Shown here piece after piece: positions 62,101 through 64,000 of a stretch of 64,000 nucleotides of DNA; position 1 is the first letter of the stretch; each line of letters begins with the position of its first letter. Both the position numbers and the translations under genes were made by a program. The notes under the pieces were generated by a model. The model had not been told where the DNA came from and made no database searches. It was given only the letters and a program-made list of their open reading frames with translations. The stretch comes from Progne subis subis (lineage: Eukaryota; Chordata; Aves; Passeriformes; Hirundinidae), in assembly GCA_022316685.1 (NCBI GenBank), contig JAKJHU010000038.1:1784384-1848383 (forward strand), given 5' to 3'.

Positions 62101-63258
62101 GGTTGGCTAAGCTACTGAAACCTGGAGGAATGTTGTTATTTCGAGACTACGGAAGATATGATACAGCTCAACTTCGTTTTAAAAAAGGTAATTCCCGAAT
62201 GGTTTTGTAGTTCACTGTTCATTTTAGCTCTTCCTGGAAAAAAGAAAAATGACATGTCCTTTCTCATTACTGCTCTAATTTCTTAGGTCATTGCTTGTCA
62301 GAAAATTTTTATGTAAGAGGAGATGGAACCAGAGTATATTTCTTTACCAAAGGTATGGTATGTTATAGTTTCATAGAAAGGGTTGAGTGTTTCTCAAGGT
62401 GATTTGGATTATGAAAACTCATCTTGAAACATAAGTTTAAGGAAGATTTATTGGCTTGTTTTTAAATTCTCGGCTTTTAGAAAGCCCAAAGCTAACTGTT
62501 GTCAGAAAATAATTTCCTTTGTGTGCGCACTTGTTGCATTTGGGGTCCTGCAAGTTTGCTTACAGACATCACTGGAAATTTCTTTAAGTATCCTGTGTGT
62601 AATTGTATGCTTAAATTTTATTATTTAAACATGCACATGATTTCTCTGTTAAAATTGAGTTAAACATGCTTGGAAGGAGAGTTTGTAGCTATATATGGCA
62701 TAGAAGTCTGGATTGTCATTTGTCAGGGGAAATAGCTTTATCTTGATAACGTGAACAGTGACCAAATGGCATGCATCTGTTTACTCAACTGTGGCATCTT
62801 GAACCCTGTGAAGAAAGGGTATCTATGGATGCTGTGAGTAATAACTAATGTGGTTTAGGCCTCAACATAACAATTTTTACTGCAATATAAATCAAGAGCT
62901 GTGAAAATTAATTTCTAACAAAAGCCTTATTACAGGAAGTGTCCTTTAGCTTTCAAATTGCAAAACAGATTTACTTGCATCTTTGGTTGAACTACAGGTT
63001 GGTAATTACTACATTCTACAATTGACTTTTTTTTTTTTTAATTGCAATAATTCTTCATATGAAAAAACAGATGAGGTATGGAACATGTTCAACTTGTCTG
63101 GATTAAGCGAAGTACAGAATTTAGTTGATCGGCGATTACAAGTAAACAGAAAGAAAAAAGTGAAAATGCAGAGAGTTTGGATACAAAGCAAGTTCCAGAA
63201 GCCATTGCTATCTCTGCAGAATCCTGAAGAAACCACCAAAAGGCACCCTTATAAATAA
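47021..63258 (+). CDS. METTL8: METTL8 tRNA 3-methylcytidine methyltransferase, 9 coding exons, start uncertain
   Basis: SAM-dependent methyltransferase installing m3C at position 32 of mitochondrial tRNA-Thr and tRNA-Ser(UCN) (established for mammals). Exons: 47021-47176, 51472-51563, 56264-56652, 57212-57261, 59719-59782, 60115-60254, 62081-62187, 62287-62352, 63071-63258, all GT-AG and in frame. Counted from the first in-frame ATG (47082) the product is 396 residues (human about 407). SAM motif I EVGCGAGN is at about residues 192-199, [12 protein letters not shown] at 218-229, HDVCDD in exon 6, [15 protein letters not shown] at 290-304, and [13 protein letters not shown] near the end. Before 47082 the frame encodes an Arg/Lys-rich presequence-like stretch aligning without gaps to the human N-terminus, with ACG (47034) in place of human Met1. 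Start choice is therefore open. Confidence 0.93.
47177..51471 (+). other. METTL8: METTL8 intron after coding exon 1
   Basis: No coding exon is missing, since the split Trp-Asp junction is conserved. Contains the hairpin at 47935 and an unexplained 162-codon reverse-strand open frame at 48806-49294. Confidence 0.8.
47935..47967. repeat. Perfect 14-bp inverted repeat, 5-nt loop
   Basis: TCTCCCAAATATCT, loop GCTTA, then the exact reverse complement. Located in the METTL8 intron after the first coding exon. Confidence 0.85.
51472..51563 (+). CDS. METTL8: METTL8 coding exon 2
   Basis: Encodes [16 protein letters not shown] and [12 protein letters not shown]. Acceptor CTTCTTCAG, donor CAAG|GTAAAA, ends in phase 1. 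Confidence 0.93.
53190..53295 (+). repeat. G/T-rich low-complexity tract
   Basis: GTTT, GGTT and GTT motifs in METTL8 intron, nearly free of A and C for about 70 bp, then a T run. Confidence 0.85.
54440..55640 (+). mobile_element. Ancient CR1-like LINE relic, heavily diverged
   Basis: Plus-strand sequence resembles an old amniote CR1, in order. First come RT-region phrases (TTCATTAGTGACCTTGG; GGACAGAATTAAGATTCAGA, then GATCTGGAC). Next are GATCTGAGAGTTGTAGTGAAT near 55065 and the ATACTTCAAATATGTAAATAG segment near 55350. It ends with CTGAAGAGAGTTGTGAAAGG near 55524 and AAGTTGGACAG. No frame is open. Recognition is by remembered consensus, so boundaries are approximate. Older than the CR1 copy in CYBRD1. 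Confidence 0.6.
56264..56652 (+). CDS. METTL8: METTL8 coding exon 3
   Basis: Longest exon (389 nt). Encodes [34 protein letters not shown], then a poorly conserved hydrophilic linker of about 75 residues, then [12 protein letters not shown] leading into the SAM site. Donor GAG|GTAATG. Confidence 0.94.
57212..57261 (+). CDS. METTL8: METTL8 coding exon 4 (SAM motif I)
   Basis: Only 50 nt. Encodes [16 protein letters not shown], the glycine-rich SAM-binding loop. Acceptor TCATTTTAG, donor CTATG|GTACAT; the split codon becomes Cys with the next exon. Confidence 0.93.
57262..59718 (+). other. METTL8: METTL8 intron after the SAM-motif exon
   Basis: AT-rich intron. It contains the short palindromic repeat at 58421, an A-rich stretch near 58651 and, at 59340-59650, a slightly GC-richer block with an AATAAA-like string at 59591 that could be a decayed LTR end. 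Nothing firm. Confidence 0.6.
58421..58447. repeat. Short AT palindromic tandem repeat
   Basis: TTATATGCAT occurs at 58421 and 58435, each copy containing the palindrome ATATGCATAT, in METTL8 intron. Confidence 0.7.
59719..59782 (+). CDS. METTL8: METTL8 coding exon 5
   Basis: Encodes [20 protein letters not shown]; the Asp lies in the motif II region that contacts SAM in this fold. Acceptor TTTTCCTAG, donor AAAG|GTAATT. Confidence 0.93.
60115..60254 (+). CDS. METTL8: METTL8 coding exon 6
   Basis: Encodes [20 protein letters not shown], then [20 protein letters not shown] and TIHPD. Acceptor TTCCTGACAG, donor GACAG|GTAAAT. Confidence 0.94.
61326..61395 (+). repeat. T/G-rich tract
   Basis: T runs with G, GG and GGG insertions in METTL8 intron; a short (TG)n/(AC)n palindromic microsatellite follows at 61417-61441. 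Confidence 0.8.
62081..62187 (+). CDS. METTL8: METTL8 coding exon 7
   Basis: Encodes [27 protein letters not shown] and QLRFKK, the family signature. Acceptor TTCTCTAAG, donor AAAAAAG|GTAATT. Confidence 0.95.
62287..62352 (+). CDS. METTL8: METTL8 coding exon 8
   Basis: Encodes [16 protein letters not shown] and VYFFTK. Acceptor TTTCTTAG, donor CAAAG|GTATGG. The intron before it is only 99 bp. Confidence 0.94.
63071..63258 (+). CDS. METTL8: METTL8 terminal coding exon
   Basis: Encodes [36 protein letters not shown], a diverged tail and TAA. The acceptor is a purine-rich AAAAAACAG whose T tract lies about 30 bp upstream (63028-63041). Frame and homology support this site. Confidence 0.9.
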
Positions 63259-63400
63259 TTGTACTCCAGAAGTGTAGTACATAACTGAACTTCAGAAACT
63301 GAAGCAAAGTTAAGTAGGTATATTTCCAGTAAATGTTGTGTTAGTCACTGATAAGTTTAAACAAGTTCAATAAATGTATTGAACTGAAAACTTTTCTCTG
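63259..63400 (+). terminator. METTL8: METTL8 3' UTR and poly(A) signal
   Basis: Canonical AATAAA at 63369-63374, about 110 bp after the stop, followed by a T/C-rich and then TG-containing stretch suitable for 3' processing. This gives a very short 3' UTR. Confidence 0.75.
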
Positions 63401-64000
63401 ACTTTCTTTTCTTTGTAAATATGTATGTGTGAGAAAAATCTGTGGGGGAAAAAGGCCATTTCTGACTTCTGCTTTATATGCAATAATCTTTTTGTAACTG
63501 ACCAGGCATTATTTTACTCCCTGGAATATGAATGGTCAATAAGTATAAATATAGACCTCATTCCTGTTAAAGTTCACAATATGTAAAAAGCTTTAGTCTG
63601 AAGCACAATTGTTGCAGAGATTTAGAGAAATAGAATATCTTTTCTCACTATTACTACAGCTGCACTGTGTTAATTTCTGAGTCACATCCTTTTCAACCAC
63701 TGTGTCTTACAACTGTATTTCCTCTGTGGAGGGAAATTTCTAGGTGCATAAATAATGAAGACAAAAATCTTTCTGATTTGCATATCGCTATCATTTCACA
63801 CTAATTGCATGTCATATGTATACTCAGTGGTTTTTGTCCTCCAGTGTGACTGATTTATTATGCTGAATACTCCACTTTTCATCTACATGCTCATAAGGAA
63901 CACGCCAAATGCAAATACAATGCATTGCATTTAAAGTGCTCTAGCTTGTAAACTGAACATGTTTCCTGTAGAAAAAAACTACCAAAATGCCAAAACAGTT
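63401..64000. other. Downstream flank of METTL8
   Basis: AT-rich sequence with no recognisable coding exon or repeat. Confidence 0.6.

Noticed and set aside
1..64000. CRISPR arrays, tRNA or rRNA genes, prokaryotic operons
   Set aside because: No regularly spaced repeats, cloverleaf-like box A/B sequences or bacterial gene organisation were seen; genes are spliced vertebrate genes.

Overview
This window is vertebrate nuclear DNA, most likely from a bird. It is AT-rich with short introns. It holds a recognisable chicken-repeat-1 (CR1) LINE tail, and its three spliced genes match the vertebrate block METTL8 - DCAF17 - CYBRD1 (human 2q31.1), here in inverted orientation. No bacterial, phage, CRISPR or tRNA-like feature was found. 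Splice sites were placed by eye from GT/AG signals, reading-frame continuity and recalled family sequences; no alignment was run.

Layout. Positions 1-5817 are the 3' UTR and downstream flank of CYBRD1. CYBRD1 (minus strand, 4 coding exons, 14528 down to 5818) encodes a complete 283-residue di-heme ascorbate-dependent ferric reductase, and its first exon lies in a CpG-rich promoter (about 14.2-14.75 kb). An intergenic stretch of about 7 kb (14.76-21.97 kb) holds only simple repeats. DCAF17 (minus strand, 14 coding exons, about 41169 down to 22697) encodes a DDB1-CUL4 substrate receptor. A CpG island at about 41.1-41.8 kb is shared head-to-head with METTL8 (plus strand, about 41.6 to 63.37 kb, 9 coding exons identified), a tRNA m3C methyltransferase. 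Its 3' end carries a clear AATAAA at 63369.

Mobile and simple sequence: a 5'-truncated CR1 LINE lies in CYBRD1 intron 1 (minus strand, about 11.04-11.69 kb). A much older CR1-like relic lies in METTL8 intron 3 (plus strand, about 54.4-55.6 kb). A possible solo LTR relic lies in DCAF17 intron 2. Several long tracts use almost only A+C (or G+T).

The three genes do not form a pathway. CYBRD1 reduces iron or copper at membranes, DCAF17 acts in nuclear ubiquitin ligation, and METTL8 modifies mitochondrial tRNAs. Only DCAF17 and METTL8 are linked, through one bidirectional promoter.

Most notable: both genes at that promoter lack an in-frame AUG where the human protein starts. In METTL8 the position of human Met1 is ACG, with conserved-looking presequence codons after it, so a near-cognate start or an upstream coding exon is implied. 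DCAF17 exon 1 is open for 50 codons upstream of the conserved region with no ATG. A 134-bp tandem duplication covers the DCAF17 stop codon and repeats it in the 3' UTR. I found no strong evidence for an undescribed biological system.
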